From positions 33,661 to 97,660 of the forward strand of contig NW_027102750.1 in NCBI RefSeq assembly GCF_036373705.1: a stretch of DNA of 64,000 nt, in the 5' to 3' direction. The notes below the pieces were generated by a model, which was given only the letters and a program-made list of their open reading frames with translations, was not told the origin of the DNA and made no database searches. The position numbers were made by a program, and so were the translations under genes. How positions within the stretch are numbered: the stretch's first letter is position 1; every line of letters starts with the position of its first letter. The stretch is from Amia ocellicauda. Its lineage: Eukaryota; Chordata; Actinopteri; Amiiformes; Amiidae. Below are positions 33,289-46,300 of the stretch, in pieces.

Positions 33289-35525
33289 ACCTGAACCAGT
33301 AATTCGCTGCCACAGCTCAACCTGTAGCTCTGTTGCCCGAACCGGAACCAGAAACCAACCAAGTCTTTGCCGGCAACAGAAGAGTTAAACTGGGAGAAGG
33401 AGATTGAGCCGTACGAAGAATTCTATTAAAGGACTATATTAAAGAAAGAACTTTACAGACTGCGCATGCCCGCCTGTGCCCACCTGATCAGTGGAGTTTT
33501 ACAGCTGGACAATTGAGTAAGTCGAATGTATATGAAAGTGTTCAGTCATTTAAATAGCTATTTGAGTCTTAAGAAACTTGACCCTTGGAACGAACAGGGC
33601 CCTGCTTTCCTCAAAGACTTTGTCTTCAAGTAACTACGGTGGAACCCTGCTTACAAAGAAGATTTTGTGCACAACCTTGGAGCCTTCAAACCAGTGGAAA
33701 ATCTGTTTGGAAAAGACTCTAATTTCGCGAAACCCCAACTTCCAGCTGCATCGACTGAGTGGAAGTTCTTGGACAAAGCCGAACCGCACTGCCTTTGTTC
33801 CAAACCACACGGACCATGTGCCGTGTGCTGTGATCTGAGCCCGAAGACAGAGAGGCCTCTCTGCGACGAAGTTCAGATAAGTTTAACAGTTTGGAGTTCA
33901 TGATTCATGACATTTGAGAAATCATTTAGAAATGTTATTCTGTGATTCATAACTCTAGAATGTGTAATATCATTTAGTTTTCTTAAATATAAATGTGTGT
34001 TGCATTAAACTGTTTTGTTGATAATTTTAGAAATAAAATCTGTCAACCCCGAGAAATATGTTCTCATTCCTGTTTAACTGTTTAGTATGAAATTGACACA
34101 AGTCAATAGACGTTAGATTATTGGTGGCCCTGCCTATCCTTGATCATTGAATAATAATCAGTTAAGGGAAATTGTGGTAACAAGTAACGATAGGATCTTT
34201 CTCGGCACCTAAACGTAAATGAGACTGATATATATATAACGAGAAGTTACCTGACATAAATACTAACCTGCGTAGTTATTTAATGTCTGACTAACAATAC
34301 TAACGAGAGACTCACCTTCGTCTTACTAACCGGTATTGTAGTTAATGTGTTTATAACCTTTTTTGTTTAACGATTTGTGTGTTAGAGCATCAGACTTTTA
34401 ATCTGAGGGTCCAGGGTTCGAGTCCCTGTTCGGGCGCCTTGTTGACCGAGGGCCATGATGGTGAAAAGCCTGGATGGCCTTCCAGGTGACAATGAAATAT
34501 GCAGTTGCGTCTAGGCAAGGTGTCTAGTCCTCTTTGCTTCTTTCGGCAAATATCCAGCCTGGGCAAGTGTTGTCTTCCAGAGGCAAGTCAAGCCAGGAAC
34601 TCTGAGAGATGTTTTTGCCGTTGACGACGTGTCACTTTAGAACAGCACAACATGCATCTCTACTTGACTTGGCACAATCTGTGAGGGTTGGGCCAACACA
34701 ACGTGTCCACACATTTGCAGGCGTCTTGAAATACTTGGAATGACCTGTGGCCCCATGCCATGCAGAAGTCCACAGCTATGCGTGTCAGCATGCTCTGCTC
34801 TTCATCCCCAATGTGCCACTTGTAAGAACTGTGTAAAAAGCGACAGAGAACGTGATCAGCAAAGAAACACAATTCTCCTGAGAACGACAATCATCGTGCC
34901 GATCGTAATCTCAGTGCATACCTGGATGCCCAACAAGCCAAGCCAGTGGTTCCCAAGCGTTGTAATGCCACGGCACACTTTGCTGAGACCAAAAACCTTC
35001 GCGGCGCACCAACATGAAAAAAAAAAAAAAGGATTTACTAGGTATTGTCTCACCTGAATGGCAACAGGCTGCTAAAACTATTATCACACGCACATTGCAT
35101 GTTAAAGTATGTCAGTAAGGGAGTAATTAAAAGGGCAAATGTGTGAAGTGCAAGGAGTGGCCCTTAGTGGTTAGGTAAAAAAGTACACAGACAAACTAAA
35201 TAATCCCTTGATACAAATCATTTATTTAGTGCAGACAGACCAAGACCAGCCACAATAAACTATTCGCAGTAAATATAAATTCACAGCAAAATAGGTTCAG
35301 TTCACAATATCCTATAACAAGCTGCACAAAGGCAGCGCTAGCAGTGGAAAGAACGAAGAACTGCAGGAGAAACGCCGGGGCTATTTAGAGCCCGATTATT
35401 CAACACAGAGGGGGAAAACCAAGGCCAAATGAGACTTAGAGGAACAGGAGACATCCAACAACAGTATAAAGATAAAAAGGAATTCACCACATGTCCCTTT
35501 AATCAATTGCCTTGCAGTTCCACTG
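32820..35525 (+). repeat. array unit 4 (short, deletion form)
   Basis: Same deletion junction as unit 3 (LTR ends at 34384). The LTR carries a few private changes, for example TTCTATTAAAGGACTATATT near 33420, shared with units 6 and 9. Confidence 0.9.
34383..34436 (+). pseudogene. 5'-truncated tRNA-Lys remnant, unit 4
   Basis: The 54 bases are identical to the unit 3 remnant, created by the same deletion. Not a working tRNA. Confidence 0.92.
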
Positions 35526-35962
35526 TGTAGCGTTATGTTGGGTGTATTTTGATAAGAGCATTTGGGCTCTGAGCTGAAGCACTGATCTAAAGAAGACCTC
35601 TCCACCCCCAAAGTTATCAGATTTCCTTTGCTCATCAGCTTGGAACTGGTTTGCATCAAAGTGACAGTTTTGGGGAGGATGGCACCGAGAAGAGGCCAAA
35701 TAGGTTGAATCCTGCTATGAGATGTCTGGAGAAAGGGGCCTGTAGGTGATAAAAACTCTTTGAAGTGGACGAGAGCCGAAATCCCGACATAGAGCTACGA
35801 ACCCGGGCCAACCGGCATTTCCAAAAGATGGCATGGATTGACATCAGTCATAAATCAAGCCCCCCTCCATTAGGACACTGGGGGCTGAAACCGAAATCCA
35901 ATCTCAAGAACTCAAGAACCAATCACCTATTGATCTGACAGACTATAAGGAACAGTGCACAG

Positions 35963-35999
<37 letters not shown>

Positions 36000-37694
36000 T
36001 TCTCTCTCACCTGAACCAGTAACTCGCTGCCACAGCTCAACCTGTAGCTCTGTTGCCCGAACCGGAACCAGAAACCAACCAAGTCTTTGCCGGCAACAGA
36101 AGAGTTAAACTGGGAGAAGGAGATTGAGCCGTACGAAGAATTCTTTTAAAGGACTTTATTAAATAAAGAACTTTACAGACTGCGCATGCCCGCCTGTGCC
36201 CACCTGATCAGTGGAGTTTTACAGCTGGACAATTGAGTAAGTCGAATGTATATGAAAGTGTTCAGTCATTTAAATAGCTATTTGAGTCTTAAGAAACTTG
36301 ACCCTTGGAACGAACAGGGCCCTGCTTTCCTCAAAGACTTTGTCTTCAAGTAACTACGGTGGAACCCTGCTTATAAAGAAGATTTTGTGCACAACCTTGG
36401 AGCCTTCAAACCAGTGGAAAATCTGTTTGGAAAAGACTCTAATTTCGCGAAACCCCAACTTCCAGCTGCATCGACTGAGTGGAAGTTCTTGGACAAAGCC
36501 GAACCGCACTGCCTTTGTTCCAAACCACACGGACCATGTGCCGTGTGCTGTGATCTGAGCCCGAAGACAGAGAGGCCTCTCTGCGACGAAGTTCAGATAA
36601 GTTTAACAGTTTGGAGTTCATGATTCATGACATTTGAGAAATCAATTAGAAATGTTATTCTGTGATTCATAACTCTAGAATGTGTAATATCATTTAGTTT
36701 TCTTAAATATAAATGTGTGTTGCATTAAACTGTTTTGTTGATAATTTTAGAAATAAAATCTGTCAACCCCGAGAAATATGTTCTCATTCCTGTTTAACTG
36801 TTTAGTATGAAATTGACACAAGTCAATAGACGTTAGATTATTGGTGGCCCTGCCTATCCTTGATCATTGAATAATAATCAGTTAAGGGAAATTGTGGTAA
36901 CAAGTAACGATAGGATCTTTCTCGGCACCTAAACGTAAATGAGACTGATATATATATAACGAGAAGTTACCTGACATAAATACTAACCTGCGTAGTTATT
37001 TAATGTCTGACTAACAATACTAACGAGAGACTCACCTTCGTCTTACTAACCGGTATTGTAGTTAATGTGTTTATAACCTTTTTTGTTTAACGATTTGTGT
37101 GTTATCATATGCGATCCCATGGTCTTTGATTTGGTCACGGAAGTGATTTGTCTTTGATTTGTTGATCTAGAGTTGAATTTTAATTAGCTTTTCCCTTTTG
37201 TATAATTAGTGTAGTGCTACATTTAGTCTTTGTTTTTGAATAAATTTAACAATTTATATCTTTGGAATTGGTGTCTGTGTCCAATTATTACAGAAATTGA
37301 GTTCTACAAGATTCCAGGATTCGTGATAAGGTGATACTATAAATTCACTTCTTAAATTGAAATTTATAAGTGTACCTTACGATACAACTGATAGCACTGC
37401 AACTCAGTGTAGGTGTGCGTTCAGTCCGGCAAACACAACATTTCAGTTATGAAACGCTTTCTACAGGTGATGTATAAATGTAATATTTTCACACATTTGA
37501 ATAAGTTTGATTTGATACAAGATTTATGAAGTTGACCAAACAAAATGACATAATATTTTTCAGGGGATAAAAATCTCACGACACAATTGGGTAGTCCTCA
37601 CGGCACACGGGTTGAAAACCACTGAGCCAAGCCACGGTGCTTCTTGGCTTTGCACGGCCACTGAGACTGCCAGGGGAAGACGGTGAGAATCTTC

Positions 37695-37783
37695 GCTTCG
37701 ATAGCTCAGTTGGTAGAGCGGAGGACTGTAGGTTTCAGACAGCGGGCATCCTTAGGTCGCTGGTTCAATTCCGGCTCGAAGGA
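37695..37783 (+). tRNA. tRNA-Tyr(GTA) with intron, unit 5, acceptor mismatch
   Basis: The first base is G instead of C (GCTTCGA), so acceptor pair 1-72 becomes G opposite G. The intron has one change (TTCAGACAGC). Anticodon, D and T arms are intact. Function is probably reduced by the end mismatch. Confidence 0.88.
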
Positions 37784-38018
37784 AGGCGTGATTATGGTTT
37801 GACATCGGTTTTGGACGAGCTCCCAAATGTCAAGCCATTGGAATTGCATGAGGACAAGGAGAAAACACCGGAAATTCGGATTTGCTGTGGAGAACTCGCA
37901 TTGCCCAAACATCTCATATGCATGTGGCCCTTTTCACCCTGAGCCCAGTTTTCTAAACCGGCCAGAAAGCGGTCTGGAACAATCATGAAGCCAACACATT
38001 GTGAAGCACTTCACTGAA

Positions 38019-38091
38019 GCCCGGGTAGCTCAGCCGGTAGAGCATCAGACTTTTAATCTGAGGGTCCAGGGTTCGAGTCCCTGTTCGGGTG
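38019..38091 (+). tRNA. tRNA-Lys(TTT), unit 5
   Basis: One change, the last acceptor base C to T (TTCGGGT), turning the terminal pair into G-U, which is tolerated in many tRNAs. Otherwise identical to unit 1. Confidence 0.92.
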
Positions 38092-38979
38092 CCTTGTTGA
38101 CCGAGGGCCATGATGGTGAAAAGCCTGGATGGCCTTCCAGGTGACAATGAAATATGCAGTTGTGTCTAGGCAAGGTGTCTAGTCCTCTTTGCTTCTTTCT
38201 GCAAATATCCAGCCTGGGCAAGTGTTGTCTTCCAGAGGCAAGTCAAGCCAGGAACTCTGAGAGATGTTTTTGCCGTTGACGACGTGTCACTTTAGAACAG
38301 CACAACATGCATCTCTACTTGACTTGGCACAATCTGTGAGGGTTGGGCCAACACAACGTGTCCACACATTTGCAGGCGTCTTGAAATACTTGGAATGACC
38401 TGTGGCCCCATGCCATGCAGAAGTCCACAGCTATGCGTGTCAGCATGCTCTGCTCCTCATCCCCAATGTGCCACTTGTAAGAACTTTGTAAAAAGCGACA
38501 GAGAACATGATCAGCAAAGAAACACAATTCTCCTGAGAACGACAATCATCGTGCCGATCGTAATCTCAGTGCATACCTGGATGCCCAACAAGCCAAGCCA
38601 GTGGTTCCCAAGCGTTGTAATGCCACGGCACACTTTGCTGAGACCAAAAACCTTCGCGGCGCACCAACATGAAAAAAAAAAAAAAGGATTTACTAGGTAT
38701 TGTCTCACCTGAATGGCAACAGGCTGCTAAAACTATTATCACACGCACATTGCATGTTAAAGTATGTCAGTAAGGGAGTAATTAAAAGGGCAAATGTGTG
38801 AAGTGCAAGGAGTGGCCCTTAGTGGTTAGGTAAAAAAGTACACAGACAAACTAAATAATCCCTTGATACAAATCATTTATTTAGTGCAGACAGACCAAGA
38901 CCAGCCACAATAAACTATTCGCAGTAAATATAAATTCACAGCAAAATAGGTTCAGTTCACAATATCCTATAACAAGCTG

Positions 38980-39288
38980 TATTTAACGAAGTAGTTAAAC
39001 GTTACAAAGGGCATTACAATTGTTGAAAAACAATAGCACACGGATCAAACATGCTATCCCCGCCATTTTATTCGATTTGATTAGACGTTTCGCGACCGAA
39101 ATGTTTTGTGTGCAGACTGAACGCACACCTGAGCCGAGCACGATCACAATACATATCCACAGTTAATCTAAGCAGTATCATATTGTAACCATTTCGGTCT
39201 GTTATCAACCCTTCCGGATCCAAAACCAGGAGTCAGACACCCTTTTCGGTGGACATGCTGTTGACTTCTCACAAGCACCATCTGCCTT
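38980..39288. repeat. 309-bp hAT segment retained in unit 5
   Basis: It contains GACTGAACGCACACCT and GAAATGTTTTGTGTG, which match in inverse orientation the hAT right part (AGGTGTGCGTTCAGTC and CAACATTTCAG, near 37408-37445). This subterminal inverted repeat argues that the segment is original hAT sequence deleted in the other eight units rather than a later insertion. The second copy is 55668-55976. Confidence 0.75.
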
Positions 39289-39489
39289 CACAAAGGCAGC
39301 GCTAGCAGTGGAAAGAACGAAGAACTGCAGAAGAAACGCCGGGGCTATTTAGAGCCCGATTATTCAACACAGAGGGGGGAAACCAAAGCCAAATGAGACT
39401 TAGAGGAACAGGAGACATCCAACAACAGTATAAAGATGAAAAGGAATTCACCACATGTCCCTTTAATCAATTGCCTTGCAGTTCCACTG

Positions 39490-42193
39490 TGTAGCGTTAT
39501 GTTGGGTGTATTTTGATAAGAGCATTTGGGCTCTGAGCTGAAGCACTGATCTAAAGAAGACCTCTCCACCCCCAAAGTTATCAGATTTCCTTTGCTCATC
39601 AGCTTGGAACTGGTTTGCATCAAAGTGACAGTTTTGGGGAGGATGGCACCGAGAAGAGGCCAAATAGGTTGAATCCTGCTATGAGATGTCTGGAGAAAGG
39701 GGCCTGTAGGTGATAAAAACTCTTTGAAGTGGACGAGAGCCGAAATCCCGACATAGAGCTACGAACCCGGGCCAACCGGCATTTCCAAAAGATGGCATGG
39801 ATTGACATCAGTCATAAATCAAGCCCCCCTCCATTAGGACACTGGGGGCTGAAACCGAAATCCAATCTCAAGAACTCAAGAACCAATCACCTATTGATCT
39901 GACAGACTATAAGGAACAGTGCACAGTCTCTCTCTCTCTCTCTCTCTTTCTCTCTCACCTGAACCAGTAACTCGCTGCCACAGCTCAACCTGTAGCTCTG
40001 TTGCCCGAACCGGAACCAGAAACCAACCAAGTCTTTGCCGGCAACAGAAGAGTTAAACTGGGAGAAGTAGATTGAGCCGTACGGAGAATTCTATTAAAGG
40101 ACTATATTAAAGAAAGAACTTTACAGACTGCGCATGCCCGCCTGTGCCCACCTGATCAGTGGAGTTTTACAGCTGGACAATTGAGTAAGTCGAATGTATA
40201 TGAAAGTGTTCAGTCATTTAAATAGCTATTTGAGTCTTAAGAAACTTGACCCTTGGAACGAACAGGGCCCTGCTTTCCTCAAAGACTTTGTCTTCAAGTA
40301 ACTACGGTGGAACCCTGCTTACAAAGAAGATTTTGTGCACAACCTTGGAGCCTTCAAACCAGTGGAAAATCTGTTTGGAAAAGACTCTAATTTCGCGAAA
40401 CCCCAATTTCCAGGTGCATCGACTGAGTGGAAGTTCTTGGACAAAGCCGAACCGCACTGCCTTTGTTCCAAACCACACGGACCATATGCCGTGTGCTGTG
40501 ATCTGAGCCCGAAGACAGAGAGGCCTCTCTGTGACGAAGTTCAGATAAGTTTAACAGTTTGGAGTTCATGATTCATGACATTTGAGAAATCAATTAGAAA
40601 TGTTATTCTGTGATTCAAAACTCTAGAATGTGTAATATCATTTAGTTTTCTTAAATATAAATGTGTGTTGCATTAAACTGTTTTGTTGATAATTTTAGAA
40701 ATAAAATCTGTCAACCCCGAGAAATATCTTCTCATTCCTGTTTAACTGTTTAGTCTGAAATTGACACAAGTCAATAGACGTTAGATTATTGGTGGCCCTG
40801 CCTATCCTTGATCATTGAATAATAATCAGTTAAGGGAAATTGTGGTAACAAGTAATGATAGGATCTTTCTCGGCACCTAAACGTAAATGAGACTGATATA
40901 TATATAACGAGAAGTTACCTGACATAAATACTAACCTGCGTAGTTATTTAATGTCTGACTAACAATACTAACGAGAGACTCACCTTCGTCTTACTAACCG
41001 GTATTGTAGTTAATGTGTTTATAACCTTTTTTGTTTAACGATTTGTGTGTTAGAGCATCAGACTTTTAATCTGAGGGTCCAGGGTTCGAGTCCCTGTTCG
41101 GGCGCCTTGTTGACCGAGGGCCATGATGGTGAAAAGCCTGGATGGCCTTCCAGGTGACAATGAAATATGCAGTTGCGTCTAGGCAAGGTGTCTAGTCCTC
41201 TTTGCTTCTTTCGTCAAATATCCAGCCTGGGCAAGTGTTGTCTTCCAGAGGCAAGTCAAGCCAGGAACTCTGAGAGATGTTTTTGCCGTTGACGACGTGT
41301 CACTTTAGAACAGCACAACATGCATCTCTACTTGACTTGGCACAATCTGTGAGGGTTGGGCCAACACAACGTGTCCACACATTTGCAGGCGTCTTGAAAT
41401 ACTTGGAATGACCTGTGGCCCCATGCCATGCAGAAGTCCACAGCTATGCGTGTCAGCATGCTCTGCTCTTCATCCCCAATGTGCCACTTGTAAGAACTGT
41501 GTAAAAAGCGACAGAGAACGTGATCAGCAAAGAAACACAATTCTCCTGAGAACGACAATCATCGTGCTGATCGTAATCTCAGTGCATACCTGGATGCCCA
41601 ACAAGCCAAGCCAGTGGTTCCCAAGCGTTGTAATGCCACGGAACACTTTGCTGAGACCAAAAACCTTTGCGGCGCACCAACATGAAAGAAAAAAAAAAGG
41701 ATTTACTAGGTATTGTCTCACCTGAATGGCAACAGGCTGCTAAAACTATTATCACACGCACATTGCATGTTAAAGTATGTCAGTAAGGGAGTAATTAAAA
41801 GGGCAAATGTGTGAAGTGCAAGGAGTGGCCCTTAGTGGTTAGGTAAAAAAGTACACAGACAAACTAAATAATCCCTTGATACAAATCATTTATTTAGTGC
41901 AGACAGACCAAGACCAGCCACAATAAACTATTCGCAGTAAATATAAATTCACAGCAAAATAGGTTCAGTTCACAATATCCTATAACAAGCTGCACAAAGG
42001 CAGCGCTAGCAGTGGAAAGAACGAAGAACTGCAGGAGAAACGCCGGGGCTATTTAGAGCCCGATTATTCAACACAGAGGGGGAAAACCAGGGCCAAATGA
42101 GACTTAGAGGAACAGAAGACATCCAACAACAGTATAAAGATAAAAAGGAATTCACCACATGTCCCTTTAATCAATTGCCTTGCAGTTCCACTG
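39490..42193 (+). repeat. array unit 6 (short, deletion form)
   Basis: Same tRNA-removing deletion (LTR 39490-41052). It has several private changes in its hAT part (for example the A tract near 41688 is interrupted by G). Confidence 0.9.
41051..41104 (+). pseudogene. 5'-truncated tRNA-Lys remnant, unit 6
   Basis: The 54-base remnant is identical to those in units 3 and 4. Confidence 0.92.
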
Positions 42194-42626
42194 TGTAGCG
42201 TTATGTTGGGTGTATTTTGATAAGAGCATTTGGGCTCTGAGCTGAAGCACTGATCTAAAGAAGACCTCTCCACCCCCAAAGTTATCAGATTTCCTTTGCT
42301 CATCAGCTTGGAACTGGTTTGCATCAAAGTGACAGTTTTGGGGTGGATGGCACCGAGAAGAGGCCAAATAGGTTGAATCCTGCTATGAGATGTCTGGAGA
42401 AAGGGGCCTGTAGGTGATAAAAACTCTTTGAAGTGGACGAGAGCCGAAATCCCGACATAGAGCTACGAACCCGGGCCAACCGGCACTTCCAAAAGATGGC
42501 ATGGATTGACATCAGTCATAAATCAAGCCCCCCTCCATTATGACACTGGGGGCTGAAACCGAAATCCAATCTCAAGAACTCAAGAACCAATCACCTATTG
42601 ATCTGACAGACTATAAGGAACAGTGC

Positions 42627-42670
<44 letters not shown>

Positions 42671-44356
42671 ACCTGAACCAGTAACTCGCTGCCACAGCTC
42701 AACCTGTAGCTCTGTTGCCCGAACCGGAACCAGAAACCAACCAAGTCTTTGCCGGCAACAGAAGAGTTAAACTGGGAGAAGGAGATTGAGCCGTACGAAG
42801 AATTCTATTAAAGGACTTTATTAAATAAAGAACTTTACAGACTGCGCATGCCCGCCTGTGCCCACCTGATCAGTGGAGTTTTACAGCTGGACAATTGAGT
42901 AAGTCGAATGTATATGAAAGTGTTCAGTCATTTAAATAGCTATTTGAGTCTTAAGAAACTTGACCCTTGGAACGAACAGGGCCCTGCTTTCCTCAAAGAC
43001 TTTGTCTTCAAGTAACTACGGTGGAACCCTGCTTACAAAGAAGATTTTGTGCACAACCTTGGAGCCTTCAAACCAGTGGAAAATCTGTTTGGAAAAGACT
43101 CTAATTTCGCGAAACCCCAATTTCCAGGTGCATCGACTGAGTGGAAGTTCTTGGACAAAGCCGAACCGCACTGCCTTTGTTCCAAACCACACGGACCATG
43201 TGCCGTGTGCTGTGATCTGAGCCCGAAGACAGAGAGGCCTCTCTGCGACGAAGTTCAGATAAGTTTAACAGTTTGGAGTTCATGATTCATGACATTTGAG
43301 AAATCAATTAGAAATGTTATTCTGTGATTCAAAACTCTAGAATGTGTAATATCATTTAGTTTTCTTAAATATAAATGTGTGTTGCATTAAACTGTTTTGT
43401 TGATAATTTTAGAAATAAAATCTGTCAACCCCGAGAAATATCTTCTCATTCCTGTTTAACTGTTTAGTCTGAAATTGACACAAGTCAATAGACGTTAGAT
43501 TATTGGTGGCCCTGCCTATCCTTGATCATTGAATAATAATCAGTTAAGGGAAATTGTGGTAACAAGTAACGATAGGATCTTTCTCGGCACCTAAACGTAA
43601 ATGAGACTGATATATATATAACGAGAAGTTACCTGACATAAATACTAACCTGCGTAGTTATTTAATGTCTGACTAACAATACTAACGAGAGACTCACCTT
43701 CGTCTTACTAACCGGTATTGTAGTTAATGTGTTTATAACCTTTTTTGTTTAACGATTTGTGTGTTATCATATGCGATCCCATGGTCTTTGATTTGGTCAC
43801 GGAAGTGATTTGTCTTTGATTTGTTGATCTAGAGTTGAATTTTAATTAGCTTTTCCCTTTTGTATAATTAGTGTAGTGCTACATTTAGTCTTTGTTTTTG
43901 AATAAATTTAACAATTTATATCTTTGGAATTGGTGTCTGTGTCCAATTATTACAGAAATTGAGTTCTACAAGATTCCAGGATTCGTGATAAGGTGATACT
44001 ATAAATTCACTTCTTAAATTGAAATTTATAAGTGTACCTTACGATACAACTGATAGCACTGCAACTCAGTGTAGGTGTGCGTTCAGTCCGGCAAACACAA
44101 CATTTCAGTTATGAAACGCTTTCTACAGGTGATGTATAAATGTAATATTTTCACACATTTGAATAAGTTTGATTTGATACAAGATTTATGAAGTTGACCA
44201 AACAAAATGACATAATATTTTTCAGGGGATAAAAATCTCACGACACAATTGGGTAGTCCTCACGGCACACGGGTTGAAAACCACTGAGCCAAGCCACGGT
44301 GCTTCTTGGCTTTGCACGGCCACTGAGACTGCCAGGGGAAGACGGTGAGAAGCTTC

Positions 44357-44445
44357 CCTTCGATAGCTCAGTTGGTAGAGCGGAGGACTGTAGGTTTCAG
44401 ACAGCGGGCATCCTTAGGTCGCTGGTTCAATTCCGGCTCGAAGGA
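44357..44445 (+). tRNA. tRNA-Tyr(GTA) with intron, unit 7
   Basis: The exons are identical to unit 1; the intron carries the TTCAGACAGC variant seen in unit 5. All stems pair. It looks functional. Confidence 0.95.
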
Positions 44446-44680
44446 AGGCGTGATTATGGCTTGACATCGGTTTTGGACGAGCTCCCAAATGTCAAGCCAT
44501 TGGAATTGCATGAGGACAAGGAGAAAACACCGGAAATTCGGATTTGCTGTGTAGAACTCGCATTGCCCAAACATCTCATATGCATGTGACCCTTTTCACC
44601 CTGAGCCCAGTTTTCTAAACCGGCCAGAAAGCGGTCTGGAACAATCATGAAGCCAACACATTGTGAAGCACTTCACTGAA

Positions 44681-44753
44681 GCCCGGGTAGCTCAGCCGGT
44701 AGAGCATCAGACTTTTAATCTGAGGGTCCAGGGTTCGAGTCCCTGTTCGGGCG
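44681..44753 (+). tRNA. tRNA-Lys(TTT), unit 7
   Basis: Identical to the unit 1 copy over 73 bases. It looks functional. Confidence 0.95.
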
Positions 44754-45832
44754 CCTTGTTGACCGAGGGCCATGATGGTGAAAAGCCTGGATGGCCTTCC
44801 AGGTGACAATGAAATATGCAGTTGCGTCTATGCAAGGTGTCTAGTCCTCTTTGCTTCTTTCGGCAAATATCCAGCCTGGGCAAGTCAAGCCAGGAACTCT
44901 GAGAGATGTTTTTGCCGTTGACGACGTGTCACTTTAGAACAGCACAACATGCATCTCTACTTGATTTGGCACAATCTGTGAGGGTTGGGCCAACACAACG
45001 TGTCCACACATTTGCAGGCGTCTTGAAATACTTGGAATGACCTGTGGCCCCATGCCATGCAGAAGTCCACAGCTATGCGTGTCAGCATGCTCTGCTCCTC
45101 ATCCCCAATGTGCTACTTGTAAGAACTGTATAAAAAGCGACAGAGAACGTGATCAGCAAAGAAACACAATTCTCCTGAGAACGACAATCATCGTGCCGAT
45201 CGTAATCTCAGTGCATACCTGGATGCCCAACAAGCCAAGCCAGTGGTTCCCAAGCGTTGTAATGCCACGGCACACTTTGCTGAGACCAAAAACCTTCGCG
45301 GCGCACCAACATGAAAAAAAAAAAAAAGGATTTACTAGGTATTGTCTCACCTGAATGGCAACAGGCTGCTAAAGCTATTATCACACGCACATTGCATGTT
45401 AAAGTATGTCAGTAAGGGAGTAATTAAAAGGGCAAATGTGTGAAGTGCAAGGAGTGGCCCTTAGTGGTTAAGTAAAAAAGTACACAGACAAACTAAATAA
45501 TCCCTTGATACATATCATTTATTTAGTGCAGACAGACCAAGACCAGCCACAATAAACTATTCGCAGTAAATATAAATTCACAGCAAAATAGGTTCAGTTC
45601 ACAATATCCTATAACAAGCTGCACAAAGGCAGCGCTAGCAGTGGAAAGAACGAAGAACTGCAGGAGAAACGCCGGGGCTATTTAGAGCCCGATTATTCAA
45701 CACAGAGGGGGAAAACCAAGGCCAAATGAGACTTAGAGGAACAGGAGACATCCAACAACAGTATAAAGATAAAAAGGAATTCACCACATGTCCCTTTAAT
45801 CAATTGCCTTGCAGTTCCACTGTGTAGCATTA

Positions 45833-46259
45833 TGTTGGGTGTATTTTGATAAGAGCATTTGGGCTCTGAGCTGAAGCACTGATCTAAAGAAGACCTCTCC
45901 ACCCCCAAAGTTATCAGATTTCCTTTGCTCATCAGCTTGGAACTGGTTTGCATCAAAGTGACAGTTTTGGGGAGGATGGCACCGAGAAGAGGCCAAATAG
46001 GTTGAATCCTGCTATGAGATGTCTGGAGAAAGGGGCCTGTAGGTGATAAAAACTCTTTGAAGTGGACGAGAGCCGAAATCCCGACATAGAGCTACGAACC
46101 CGGGCCAACCGGCATTTCCAAAAGATGGCATGGATTGACATCAGTCATAAATCAAGCCCCCCTCCATTAGGACACTGGGGGCTGAAACCGAAATCCAATC
46201 TCAAGAACTCAAGAACCAATCACCTATTGATCTGACAGACTATAAGGAACACTGCACAG

Positions 46260-46300
<41 letters not shown>

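Larger units (their letters stand above)
35526..39489 (+). repeat. array unit 5 (long, with 309-bp hAT segment)
   Basis: LTR 35526-37386, both tRNAs, and 309 extra bases (38980-39288) in the left part of the hAT that are missing from units 1-4 and 6-9 but present in unit 10. The LTR is closest to that of short unit 4 (both have AAATATG followed by TTCTCATTCC), while its tRNA part is closer to units 1 and 7, suggesting exchange between units. Confidence 0.9.
42194..45832 (+). repeat. array unit 7 (long)
   Basis: LTR 42194-44048 and both tRNAs. A deletion of about 17 bp lies at 44885 (GTGTTGTCTTCCAGAGG region), shared with unit 9. The hAT part shares the base pattern CATATCATTT with unit 1. 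Confidence 0.9.
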
